Shown here: positions 8,062 to 15,154 of the stretch, in pieces
Layout: every line of letters starts with the position of its first letter
Numbering within the stretch: position 1 is the first letter of the stretch
Assembly (NCBI GenBank): GCA_947474435.1
Contig: CANJII010000008.1
Span: 64,139 to 102,684, forward strand
Origin: Chitinophagaceae bacterium
GTDB taxonomy: Bacteria > Bacteroidota > Bacteroidia > Chitinophagales > UBA10324
Length of the DNA: 38,546 nt
Direction of reading: 5' to 3'
Made by a program: the position numbers and the translations under genes
The notes under the pieces: model-generated
Databases searched by the model: none
The model's input: the letters and a program-made list of their open reading frames with translations, nothing else
What the model was told of the DNA's origin: nothing

Positions 8062-9741
8062 ATGAAAAAAAATATTAGCCTGCTGATTCTTGTTTCTTTT
8101 TTTTTTAGTTTGAGATCAACGGCACAAACAATTGGGTTGATGCAACACGATTCAGGAACCATTGATACGGGTTATGTTTTGTTTTCACCAATTGCTTCAA
8201 CAAAAACTTTTTTGATAGATAAATGCGGCAAAGAAGTTCATGAATGGAACAGCACTTATCGCCCGGGTCAGGCTGTTTATTTATTGCCTGATGGAAATTT
8301 GCTGCGAACAGGAAATACCAACAACACCACTTTTGTTTCAGGTGGACAAGGAGGTATAATTGAAAAAATTGACTGGAACGGAAATGTAATCTGGAGTTAT
8401 ACTATTTCAAGCAATACAGAATGCCAACATCACGATATAAAATCATTGCCCAATGGAAATGTACTTGCAATTGTTTGGGAAAGTAAAACTATAGCTGAGG
8501 CAATTGCTGAAGGCAGAGACCCATCGTGGATGCCGAATACATTGTGGAGTGAAAAAATTATTGAACTGCAACCAGTGGGCAGCGACAGCGCAAACATTGT
8601 GTGGGAGTGGCATGTGTGGGATCATTTGATTCAGGAATTTGATTCAACAAAAAATAATTTCGGTTTGGTTGGTCTGCATCCTGAATTGCTGCACCTGAAT
8701 TTTCCGGGAATTGGTTTAGCAAATTATGATTGGCTGCACATGAATTCAATTGATTACAGTCCGCAATTGGATCAGGTGCTTTTAAGTTCGCATAACTTCA
8801 ACGAAGTTTGGATTATTGATCACAGCACAACTACTGCAGAAGCGGCTTCGCACACAGGTGGAAATTCCGGTAAGGGCGGAGATTTATTATATCGTTGGGG
8901 AAATCCACAGACTTATAACAATGGATTAATGCCTGATAAAAAATTATTCGGTCAACACAATGCGCATTGGATTACTTCAGGTTTACCTTACGAAGGAAGT
9001 ATTCTCGTTTTTAATAATGGCGCCGGAAGACCTGCCGGAAGTTTTTCTTCCATTGATATTATTACTACTCCCGTAAATGCGCAAGGCGAATACAATCAGA
9101 CATTACCAAATGCACCCGCAAGTTTAACATGGACATATGAAGCGCCGACTCCAACAGATTTTTATTCTTCAAATATTTCGGGCGCACAGATTTTTGAAAA
9201 TGGAAATGTGCTGATTTGCTCAGGTGCGAAAGGAACATTTTTCGAAATTGATTCAGCAAAAAATACAGTTTGGAAATATATCAATCCCATTGGAGCAACT
9301 GGCGCAATGACACAGGGTACAACAGCTTCACAAAACAATTGTTTCAGAGCAGAATTTTATCCGATGAATTTCAGTGGCTTCGTTGGTCATTCATTAATTG
9401 CAGGATTGCCGCTTGAAATAAATCCATTGCCATACACTTGTGAATTAGATACTGCAACTAATACAGGAGTTGGAATCAAAAATGTTTTTTCTTCAATCAA
9501 TGATTTTATTATTTATCCGAATCCATCAAATGGTGAATTCAAATTATTCAGTCTTGATATTGATTGGGAAAATGCTGAAATAAAAATTTATGATTTATCA
9601 GGTAGAGAAATTTTTCTTCCGGCTATTCTTTCAAATTCAGAAATTCAGTTTAATTCAATATCATTGAATAGTGGAATTTATTTTATCTCCATTTTTTCAA
9701 AAGGAGAAATTTATCGAAGCAAATTTGCAATTGCTGAATAA
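8062..9741 (+). CDS. Arylsulfotransferase (ASST)-like secreted protein with T9SS sorting domain
   Basis: The ATG at 8062 is preferred over an upstream in-frame TTG at 8035 because it begins the signal peptide (MKKNISLLILVSFFFS, cleavage after TAQ). The body (residues about 20-470) shows the beta-propeller pattern of arylsulfotransferases: repeated PDGNLL, IIEKIDWNGNVIW and LPNGNVLAIVWE blades, HMNSIDY, LSSHNFNEVWIIDHST, and HNAHWI near residue 300. Family members transfer sulfate between phenolic compounds, but many Bacteroidota homologues are uncharacterised. The last ~75 residues (IYPNPSNGEFKL onward, with DLSGREI and GIYFISI) are a T9SS type A sorting domain, so it should cross the outer membrane and be surface-attached or released. 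It stands alone between the porin operon and ubiD. Confidence 0.88.
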   Translation: MKKNISLLILVSFFFSLRSTAQTIGLMQHDSGTIDTGYVLFSPIASTKTFLIDKCGKEVHEWNSTYRPGQAVYLLPDGNLLRTGNTNNTTFVSGGQGGIIEKIDWNGNVIWSYTISSNTECQHHDIKSLPNGNVLAIVWESKTIAEAIAEGRDPSWMPNTLWSEKIIELQPVGSDSANIVWEWHVWDHLIQEFDSTKNNFGLVGLHPELLHLNFPGIGLANYDWLHMNSIDYSPQLDQVLLSSHNFNEVWIIDHSTTTAEAASHTGGNSGKGGDLLYRWGNPQTYNNGLMPDKKLFGQHNAHWITSGLPYEGSILVFNNGAGRPAGSFSSIDIITTPVNAQGEYNQTLPNAPASLTWTYEAPTPTDFYSSNISGAQIFENGNVLICSGAKGTFFEIDSAKNTVWKYINPIGATGAMTQGTTASQNNCFRAEFYPMNFSGFVGHSLIAGLPLEINPLPYTCELDTATNTGVGIKNVFSSINDFIIYPNPSNGEFKLFSLDIDWENAEIKIYDLSGREIFLPAILSNSEIQFNSISLNSGIYFISIFSKGEIYRSKFAIAE

Positions 9742-9806
9742 AAATTATTTCGGAGTTTATTTTATCTGAAGTAAGCATTTCGTATTTGATTTCTCATTTT
9801 TGCGTT

Positions 9807-9848
9807 CAGATTTCAGTTAGAAATCTCAATTCATAATTCTAAAATCTA
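9807..9848. repeat. 7-bp-periodic array in the ubiD 5' leader (six units)
   Basis: Six contiguous heptads fill 9807-9848 and end 4 bp before the UbiD start codon. Examples are CAGATTT (9807), AAATCTC (9821), AATTCTA (9835) and AAATCTA (9842). The phase is unbroken. If transcribed, it would form most of the 5' untranslated region. Confidence 0.6.
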
Positions 9849-9852
9849 AAAA

Positions 9853-11808
9853 ATGTATTCCTCTCTCAGAGATTTTATAAAACAACTTGAAGATGCTGGC
9901 GAACTTGTTCGCATTAAAGAACAGGTGAATCCTGAATTAGAAATTACCGAAATCACAGATCGCATTTCAAAAAATCATGGACCGGCTTTGTTGTTTGAAA
10001 ATACCGGAACCGGAATTCCGTTTCTGATCAATGCATTTGGTTCTGAGAAAAGAATGTGCATGGCGCTAGGTGTAAATCATCTCGATGATGTAACACTTCG
10101 GATTGAAACACTTTTCAAAACGCTGATGAAACCGAAGGATAACATCATTGAGAAATTGCGCATGCTTCCGCAACTTTCACAAATGGCTTCGTGGATGCCG
10201 AAAGTAGTGAGAAGAAAAGGTGCGTGTCAGGAAGTGATAAATATGAATCCCGACATCACAAAATTTCCGGTGATGAAGTGCTGGCCCGAAGATGGCGGAC
10301 CATTTATTACACTACCTGTGATTCATACAAAAGACCCGAACACAAATATCCGCAATGTCGGTATGTATCGTATGCAGGTTTTTTCGTCCACTGTTACAGG
10401 CATGCACTGGCACAAGCACAAAGTTTCTGCGCGCCATTTTCAGGAGTATAAAAAACTCGGAATAAAAATGCCGGTTGCAGTTGCGCTCGGCGGCGATCCG
10501 GTTTATACTTATTGTGCCACTGCTCCGCTGCCCGATAATATTGATGAATACATGCTCGCCGGTTTTCTGCGAAATAAAAAAGTGGAACTGGTGCAATGCA
10601 TTACGCAGGATGTACAGGTGCCTGCCGATGCAGAAATAATTATTGAAGGGTATGTTGACCCGATGGAAGAAAATATATTGGAAGGTCCATTCGGTGATCA
10701 TACCGGTTATTATTCGCTTGCCGATTTCTATCCGAAGTTTCACATCACTTGCATCACGCATAGAAAAAATCCGATTTATCCTTCCACAATAGTTGGCATT
10801 CCTCCGCAAGAAGATGCATGGTTAGGAAAAGCAACGGAGCGAATTTTTCTCGCACCAATTAAAATGACCATGATTCTGGAAATAAAAGATATGGAATTGC
10901 CCATTGAAGGTGTGTTTCATAACCTCACCATTGTGAAAATAAAAAAAGAATATGCAGGGCAGGCAATCAAAGTTACGAATGCAATGTGGGGCGCAGGACA
11001 AATGATGTTCAATAAAATTCTGGTGATTGTGGATGAAGACATTGACATACACGATTACAAAAAAGTAGCGCAGATAATTTCAGAAAATGTTGATCCGCAA
11101 CAAGACATTTATTTTTCGCAGGGACCAATGGATGTCCTCGATCACAGTTGCAGTAAATTTTCGTTCGGAGGAAAAATGTGTGTGGATGCAACACGGAAGT
11201 TGCTGGAGGAGTTACGGGTTACGGGTTTGGAGTTTCGGGTTGATGACTCCTATAGGATTGATTCAAAAAAATTGATGAGCGATTTTTCGGAAATTGTTCA
11301 GGTGAATGATTCGTTACTTTCATTGGGAATTTCAATGGTGTTTCTTTCGGTTCAGAAAAACCGAAAAAATCATTTGAAGGAATTGAGTGAATCGCTTTTC
11401 AAAAATTCTGAATTGAATAAAGTGAAGTTTGTGATTTTTCTGGAAGCGAATGTTGATTGCTCTGATTTGAAAGATGCTGTGTGGCGGTTCACCAATAATA
11501 TTGACCCGCGGCGAGATAGTTTTATTGTTGAGCAGATACTCGATTACAAACCAAGCACAATAACAGTTGTTGGTGAAAACACCAACAACGGAGGCGATGG
11601 CATTTCACACATCGCATTCGATGGTACACGCAAAACAAAGGAGTTCGATAACTTCGATCGCGACTGGCCTAATATTTTAGCCATGGATGAAAAAACAATT
11701 CAATTAGTAGATGAAAAATGGGAGCGATACGGATTAGGGAAATTCATTTCATCACCATCGTTGAAATACAGAAAACAGCTTTATAAAGGCGGAGCAGTAG
11801 CGGAATAG
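9853..11808 (+). CDS. UbiD-family prenylated-FMN-dependent decarboxylase (651 aa)
   Basis: UbiD enzymes decarboxylate aromatic or unsaturated acids using prenylated FMN, often in quinone synthesis. Signatures: an N-terminal LRDFIKQLEDAGELVRI, GMHWHKHK near residue 183, and EGPFGDHTGYYS near residue 277. The Arg/Glu-rich catalytic area follows, and the late segment VWRFTNNIDPRRDSFI is typical of the long Bacteroidota subtype. Role by family: menaquinone-pathway or aromatic acid decarboxylation; the substrate is not decided here. The protein seems some tens of residues longer than the long forms I recall. Around residues 453-465 the coding DNA is a 7-bp-periodic array that encodes an in-frame stretch (LRVTGLEFRV) after KLLEE. 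The ATG at 9853 matches the family N-terminus. No UbiX gene is nearby. Confidence 0.9.
   Translation: MYSSLRDFIKQLEDAGELVRIKEQVNPELEITEITDRISKNHGPALLFENTGTGIPFLINAFGSEKRMCMALGVNHLDDVTLRIETLFKTLMKPKDNIIEKLRMLPQLSQMASWMPKVVRRKGACQEVINMNPDITKFPVMKCWPEDGGPFITLPVIHTKDPNTNIRNVGMYRMQVFSSTVTGMHWHKHKVSARHFQEYKKLGIKMPVAVALGGDPVYTYCATAPLPDNIDEYMLAGFLRNKKVELVQCITQDVQVPADAEIIIEGYVDPMEENILEGPFGDHTGYYSLADFYPKFHITCITHRKNPIYPSTIVGIPPQEDAWLGKATERIFLAPIKMTMILEIKDMELPIEGVFHNLTIVKIKKEYAGQAIKVTNAMWGAGQMMFNKILVIVDEDIDIHDYKKVAQIISENVDPQQDIYFSQGPMDVLDHSCSKFSFGGKMCVDATRKLLEELRVTGLEFRVDDSYRIDSKKLMSDFSEIVQVNDSLLSLGISMVFLSVQKNRKNHLKELSESLFKNSELNKVKFVIFLEANVDCSDLKDAVWRFTNNIDPRRDSFIVEQILDYKPSTITVVGENTNNGGDGISHIAFDGTRKTKEFDNFDRDWPNILAMDEKTIQLVDEKWERYGLGKFISSPSLKYRKQLYKGGAVAE
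11211..11245. repeat. 7-bp-periodic array inside the ubiD coding sequence (five units)
   Basis: Five exact-phase heptads: GTTACGG at 11211 and again at 11218, then GTTTGGA, GTTTCGG and GTTGATG. The heptad frame (7) is not a multiple of 3, so the repeats are read in all three codon frames, which argues against origin by protein-level repetition. The units match those at 19991-20025 read on the other strand (TACGGGT and TTCGGGT). Confidence 0.7.
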
Positions 11809-11825
11809 AAAAGGAAATGTTGGAT

Positions 11826-11856
11826 CTACCTACCGCAAACTGCCTGCTGCAAACCG
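11826..11856. repeat. 7-bp-periodic array after ubiD (four units plus a partial)
   Basis: Heptads CTACCTA (11826), CCGCAAA (11833), CTGCCTG (11840) and CTGCAAA (11847), with a partial CCG, start 18 bp after the UbiD stop codon and run into a T-rich stretch. The region is GC-richer than the intergenic average. It may act at transcript ends, but no clear hairpin is seen. Confidence 0.6.
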
Positions 11857-11864
11857 ATTTTTTT

Positions 11865-11882
11865 GTTAACCTTTACTTAACA
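11865..11882 (+). promoter_or_regulatory. Pho-box-like direct repeat upstream of the response regulator gene
   Basis: GTTAACC (11865) and CTTAACA (11876) share a TTAAC core and are spaced 11 bp start to start (7-4-7). This is the geometry of PhoB/PhoP-type direct repeats. It lies about 32 bp upstream of the -7 element, a suitable position for activation or autoregulation. Confidence 0.45.
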
Positions 11883-11913
11883 TTAATCATCTCAGCCACA
11901 TTCTATACTCCAT

Positions 11914-11921
11914 TACTTTTG
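11914..11921 (+). promoter_or_regulatory. Bacteroidota -7 promoter element (TACTTTTG) of the two-component operon
   Basis: A perfect TAnnTTTG followed by C. The response regulator ATG is only 7 bp downstream, so the transcript would be leaderless or nearly so. No good TTTG is present at the usual -33 spacing, which fits an activator-dependent promoter. Confidence 0.5.
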
Positions 11922-11928
11922 CCCGCAG

Positions 11929-12609
11929 ATGGAAAAAAATAATTTCAAAATATTAGTGGTGGATGATGAACCGGATATTGTCGAGTTCATTGCTTACAAT
12001 CTGAAGAAGGAAGGATACGATGTATGTACCGCCAATGATGGGTTAGATGGAATTAAAATTGCTGAAAAAGAAAAACCTGATTTAATTATTCTCGACATCA
12101 TGATGCCGCGACTTGATGGAGTGGAAACCTGTGAGCATCTTCGTCGCAATCCGATGTTTAAAAATACTTTGATTGTTTTTCTCACGGCGCTTGGTGATGA
12201 GCAATCAGAAATTAAAGGACTGAATGCCGGAGCTGATGATTATATAGTTAAGCCGATCAAACCCAAATTATTATTATCAAGAATTAATGCACTGTTAAGA
12301 AGATTGCAACCTTCAGAAGTGCCAGGAAAAAATCAAATCGGTGATTTTATTATTGACATGGAACAATATCTCGTGCATTATAAAAACGAACATTACTCAC
12401 TGCCACGAAAAGAATTTGAACTGCTGAATCTACTGACCTCAAAACCCGGTAAAGTTTTTCATCGCGATGAAATTCTGAATAAGGTTTGGGGTACTGAAGT
12501 AATTGTAGGCGACCGGACAATTGATGTTCATATCCGGAAACTGCGTCAGCGTTTTGGAGATGATCACATCGTAACAGTTAAAGGAATCGGATACAAATTC
12601 GATTCGTAA
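11929..12609 (+). CDS. OmpR/PhoB-family response regulator
   Basis: This is a cytoplasmic DNA-binding regulator of a two-component system. The receiver domain spans residues about 6-120. It has the acidic pair D12-D13, the phospho-acceptor D56 (in LIILDIMMP), a Thr in FLTAL and the conserved Lys in YIVKPIKP. The C-terminal winged helix (about 133-226) shows LPRKEFELLNLL, GKVFHRDEILNKVWG, RTIDVHIRKLRQR and KGIGYKF, the standard OmpR/PhoB trans-activation fold. At 226 aa it is full length. The histidine kinase gene follows after 56 bp. The TTAAC direct repeat upstream and the PhoB-like sequence make phosphate or envelope control possible, but no pst or pho genes are in the window to confirm it. 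Confidence 0.93.
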   Translation: MEKNNFKILVVDDEPDIVEFIAYNLKKEGYDVCTANDGLDGIKIAEKEKPDLIILDIMMPRLDGVETCEHLRRNPMFKNTLIVFLTALGDEQSEIKGLNAGADDYIVKPIKPKLLLSRINALLRRLQPSEVPGKNQIGDFIIDMEQYLVHYKNEHYSLPRKEFELLNLLTSKPGKVFHRDEILNKVWGTEVIVGDRTIDVHIRKLRQRFGDDHIVTVKGIGYKFDS

Positions 12610-12665
12610 TTAATCGTTAGTTAATTGATTCGTTTCATTCAATCTCTCTTTGCAGATTTGCGTAA

Positions 12666-13694
12666 ATGAAAAATCCAAGACCATCTATACTCTCATTATA
12701 TTCAAGTTTTGCAGTTGCTGTAATTTCTGCCTTGGTGGCAATAATGATTTCAGTTAATTGGGTAGATATTTTAATTATTTTCGTTTCAGTATTTATCGTT
12801 GGATACATCGTATTTTTTTATGTTTTGCAGATATTTATTTACCGGAAAATAAAATTGGTTTACAAATCCATTCATCATTTGAAAGCCGGAAAAGAAGAAC
12901 CTACATTAAAAGAAAGATTAAATGAAGATCCGCTCGAAATGGTGAACAAAGAAGTGATTGAATGGGAACACGAGAAGGTAATAGAAATTGAACAACTCAA
13001 AAAACTTGAAGTTTATCGTAAAGAGTTTGTGGCAAATGTTACACACGAATTAAAAACTCCGCTCTTCAGCATTCAGGGATACATTCATACTTTGTTGGAT
13101 GGCGCGTTGGAAGATGAAGCAGTAAATAAAATGTTTCTGGAAAAAGCTTCGCGCAATGTTGACCGGCTCACCAATCTGATTGCTGATCTGGAAGTGATCA
13201 CACAATTAGAATCAGGTAGTTATAGTCTGGAGCAAGAAGTATTTGACATTCACATGCTCACACAAGATGTTTTTGATTCGTTGGAATTTAAAGCAAGTGC
13301 ACGGAAAATTTCGTTATCATTTAAAAAAGGTTGCGACCAGCCATTTTATGTTTTTGCCGATAAAGAAAAAATCCGACAGGTATTAATTAATCTCCTCGAC
13401 AATTCAATCAAGTACGGAAAAGAAAGCGGAAACACCATTATAAGTTTTTATGAAATGGATGAAAACCTTTTGATGGAAATTACCGATGATGGAAATGGAA
13501 TTGATGAACACCACCTCATTCGTTTATTCGAGCGATTCTATCGTGCCGACAAAAGTCGCTCGCGCGATATTGGCGGAACCGGTTTGGGATTATCAATTGT
13601 AAAACACATTGTTGAAGCGCACAATCAAACCATTAATGTGCGAAGCACGGTTGGAGTTGGAACCACTTTCGGGTTTACTCTTTTGAGGAAATAA
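12666..13694 (+). CDS. PhoR-like membrane sensor histidine kinase
   Basis: The sensor partner of the preceding regulator. Two hydrophobic segments (residues about 10-31 and 34-58) lie almost back to back, leaving little or no periplasmic domain, so it probably senses within the membrane or through partners. After a charged linker come the dimerisation box NVTHELKTPL with His127, the N box (INLLDNSIKYG), the G1 box (DDGNGID), the F box (FERFYRADKSRSR) and the G2 box (GGTGLGLSIVKHIV). No PAS domain is seen. The length of 342 aa agrees with short PhoR-like kinases of Bacteroidota. A TTTGC-containing stretch just before the ATG might act as a weak second promoter. Confidence 0.92.
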   Translation: MKNPRPSILSLYSSFAVAVISALVAIMISVNWVDILIIFVSVFIVGYIVFFYVLQIFIYRKIKLVYKSIHHLKAGKEEPTLKERLNEDPLEMVNKEVIEWEHEKVIEIEQLKKLEVYRKEFVANVTHELKTPLFSIQGYIHTLLDGALEDEAVNKMFLEKASRNVDRLTNLIADLEVITQLESGSYSLEQEVFDIHMLTQDVFDSLEFKASARKISLSFKKGCDQPFYVFADKEKIRQVLINLLDNSIKYGKESGNTIISFYEMDENLLMEITDDGNGIDEHHLIRLFERFYRADKSRSRDIGGTGLGLSIVKHIVEAHNQTINVRSTVGVGTTFGFTLLRK

Positions 13695-13824
13695 TTTCAA
13701 TAAGTTTCGTTAAAATATATTATTCAACTAATTTTTTGCATTCAACTTGAATTCAAATTTCCATTTGTCATTGCTTTGTCAAAATCCAATTGAATGATTT
13801 AAGTTATAAGCATTAGGGATTATA

Positions 13825-13845
13825 CAGAGGTAAATTTGCCCTCTG
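13825..13845 (+). promoter_or_regulatory. Promoter (-7 TAAATTTG) enclosed by an inverted repeat, hmu-like operon
   Basis: A perfect TAnnTTTG at 13831-13838, followed by C, lies exactly between CAGAGG (13825-13830) and CCTCTG (13840-13845), which are reverse complements. A dimeric repressor bound there would cover the polymerase contact. The first gene starts 18 bp further on. Heme/iron-dependent repression is an inference from the operon content. Confidence 0.5.
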
Positions 13846-13862
13846 AAAAAACAAAAACCACA

Positions 13863-15131
13863 ATGAAAAAATTACTTACACTTTCTGTTGTTCTCCTCAC
13901 TTCAGTAAGCATTTATGCCCAAACTGCTGTTTACGATTCAGTTATTATGGGAGCAGGATATGCAAATCAGGTTTGGTATAATATGACCAGCGGTGAAGTG
14001 TCGCAAACACCAAATAATAACTGGGACCTTGCATTTACTACTTACTTTATGGGCGCAAGTGCCTACATCAATTCAGCACAAGGTGTTGCGCTTTATGCCA
14101 TTCCGAATACTGACATTTCAGGATTTGCAACAGTAATTGATACAACAGGATATGAAGGCTGGCAATCATTAAATAATTCTGATACCACCTGGAACAAAGG
14201 AGCCTTTAATCAGAACATGGGAAATTTCCCGAATTATGGTTGGGGAACTTATGATAATGTAACACATGAAGTTACAGGCGACTCTTTGTTTTTAGTGCGT
14301 ACCGGAATGAACCCGAATTATGAATTCAAAAAATTATGGGTAATAAAAAAAGATGTCAGTGGAAACTGGATTATCAGATCTGCAAATATTGATAACAGCA
14401 ACGATGTAACCGACACCATTTTGTACAGCAGTTATTCAGGAAAAAATTTCTCTTATTATTCTTTGAGCAATCAGGCAGATTTAAATCGTGAACCCTTAAC
14501 TACAGATTGGGATATAACTTTTGCCCGTTATACAGCAAATGTTTTAACTACCTCCTGCATTCCGGCAACAGGATATTTTTCAGTAACAGGAGTTTTGCAA
14601 AATAAAAAAGTAGTAGCCGCACAGGCCGATGGCGAAGATTTTTCCACCGTTGATTTTGCAAGTTATCAAAGCCAGTTGGATTCAAATATTTCTACCATTG
14701 GTTTTGATTGGAAGTGTTCTGGGGTGCTTACAGCTAATGTTGTTTACTTTATTAAATCAAATTCAGCAGAAATCTGGAAAGTACAATTTACTGAACCCGC
14801 ACCAACCGGTGCAACCGGAAAAATATTTTTTATGAAAGAATCGTTGGCAACCGGAATTTCTCCATTGAATGAAACAATAAATTCAATTTCTGTTTATCCG
14901 AATCCTGCTACTGGTAATGCATCACTCATTGTTGATGCAAAAAAATCAGGCACTGCATCATTCAGCATTTTCAATACTGTTGGTGCGTTGATTGATAATC
15001 AATCAACATATTTGAAACAGGGAATGAATGTTATTGCAATAAATACCGAATCGCTTGCTAATGGAATTTATTTCATTAACAATTCAAATGAAAAAAATTC
15101 AGAAGTATTGAAATTAATAATTGCCCGATAA
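13863..15131 (+). CDS. HmuY-family heme-binding protein with T9SS sorting domain (422 aa)
   Basis: HmuY proteins capture heme at the cell surface and pass it to a TonB-dependent receptor. The domain is recognised by the V-MGAGYANQVWY opening near residue 20 and two blocks NNWDLAFTTY and TDWDITFARY, which the lipoprotein paralogue two genes downstream also has (SWDLAFETS, KWDILFTRY). The start is the ATG at 13863, which begins a clean signal peptide (MKKLLTLSVVLLTSVSIYAQ); an upstream TTG at 13836 falls inside the promoter. Residues about 345-422 (VYPNPATGNASL onward, GIYFINN near the end) are a T9SS type A sorting domain. That predicts export through T9SS instead of lipid anchoring. It is the first gene of a three-gene operon, with a 23-bp gap to the receptor. 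Heme specificity is inferred. Confidence 0.88.
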   Translation: MKKLLTLSVVLLTSVSIYAQTAVYDSVIMGAGYANQVWYNMTSGEVSQTPNNNWDLAFTTYFMGASAYINSAQGVALYAIPNTDISGFATVIDTTGYEGWQSLNNSDTTWNKGAFNQNMGNFPNYGWGTYDNVTHEVTGDSLFLVRTGMNPNYEFKKLWVIKKDVSGNWIIRSANIDNSNDVTDTILYSSYSGKNFSYYSLSNQADLNREPLTTDWDITFARYTANVLTTSCIPATGYFSVTGVLQNKKVVAAQADGEDFSTVDFASYQSQLDSNISTIGFDWKCSGVLTANVVYFIKSNSAEIWKVQFTEPAPTGATGKIFFMKESLATGISPLNETINSISVYPNPATGNASLIVDAKKSGTASFSIFNTVGALIDNQSTYLKQGMNVIAINTESLANGIYFINNSNEKNSEVLKLIIAR

Positions 15132-15154
15132 AAAATTGGTGAAATACTAAGTTG

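Noticed and set aside
13700-13800. Possible further 7-bp-periodic stretch upstream of the heme operon, and another near 12604-12650
   Set aside because: The phase is not kept for more than two or three units and the AT-rich composition makes chance likely.
13836-13862. TTG start for the first HmuY gene
   Set aside because: It overlaps the -7 promoter element; the ATG at 13863 begins a clean signal peptide.
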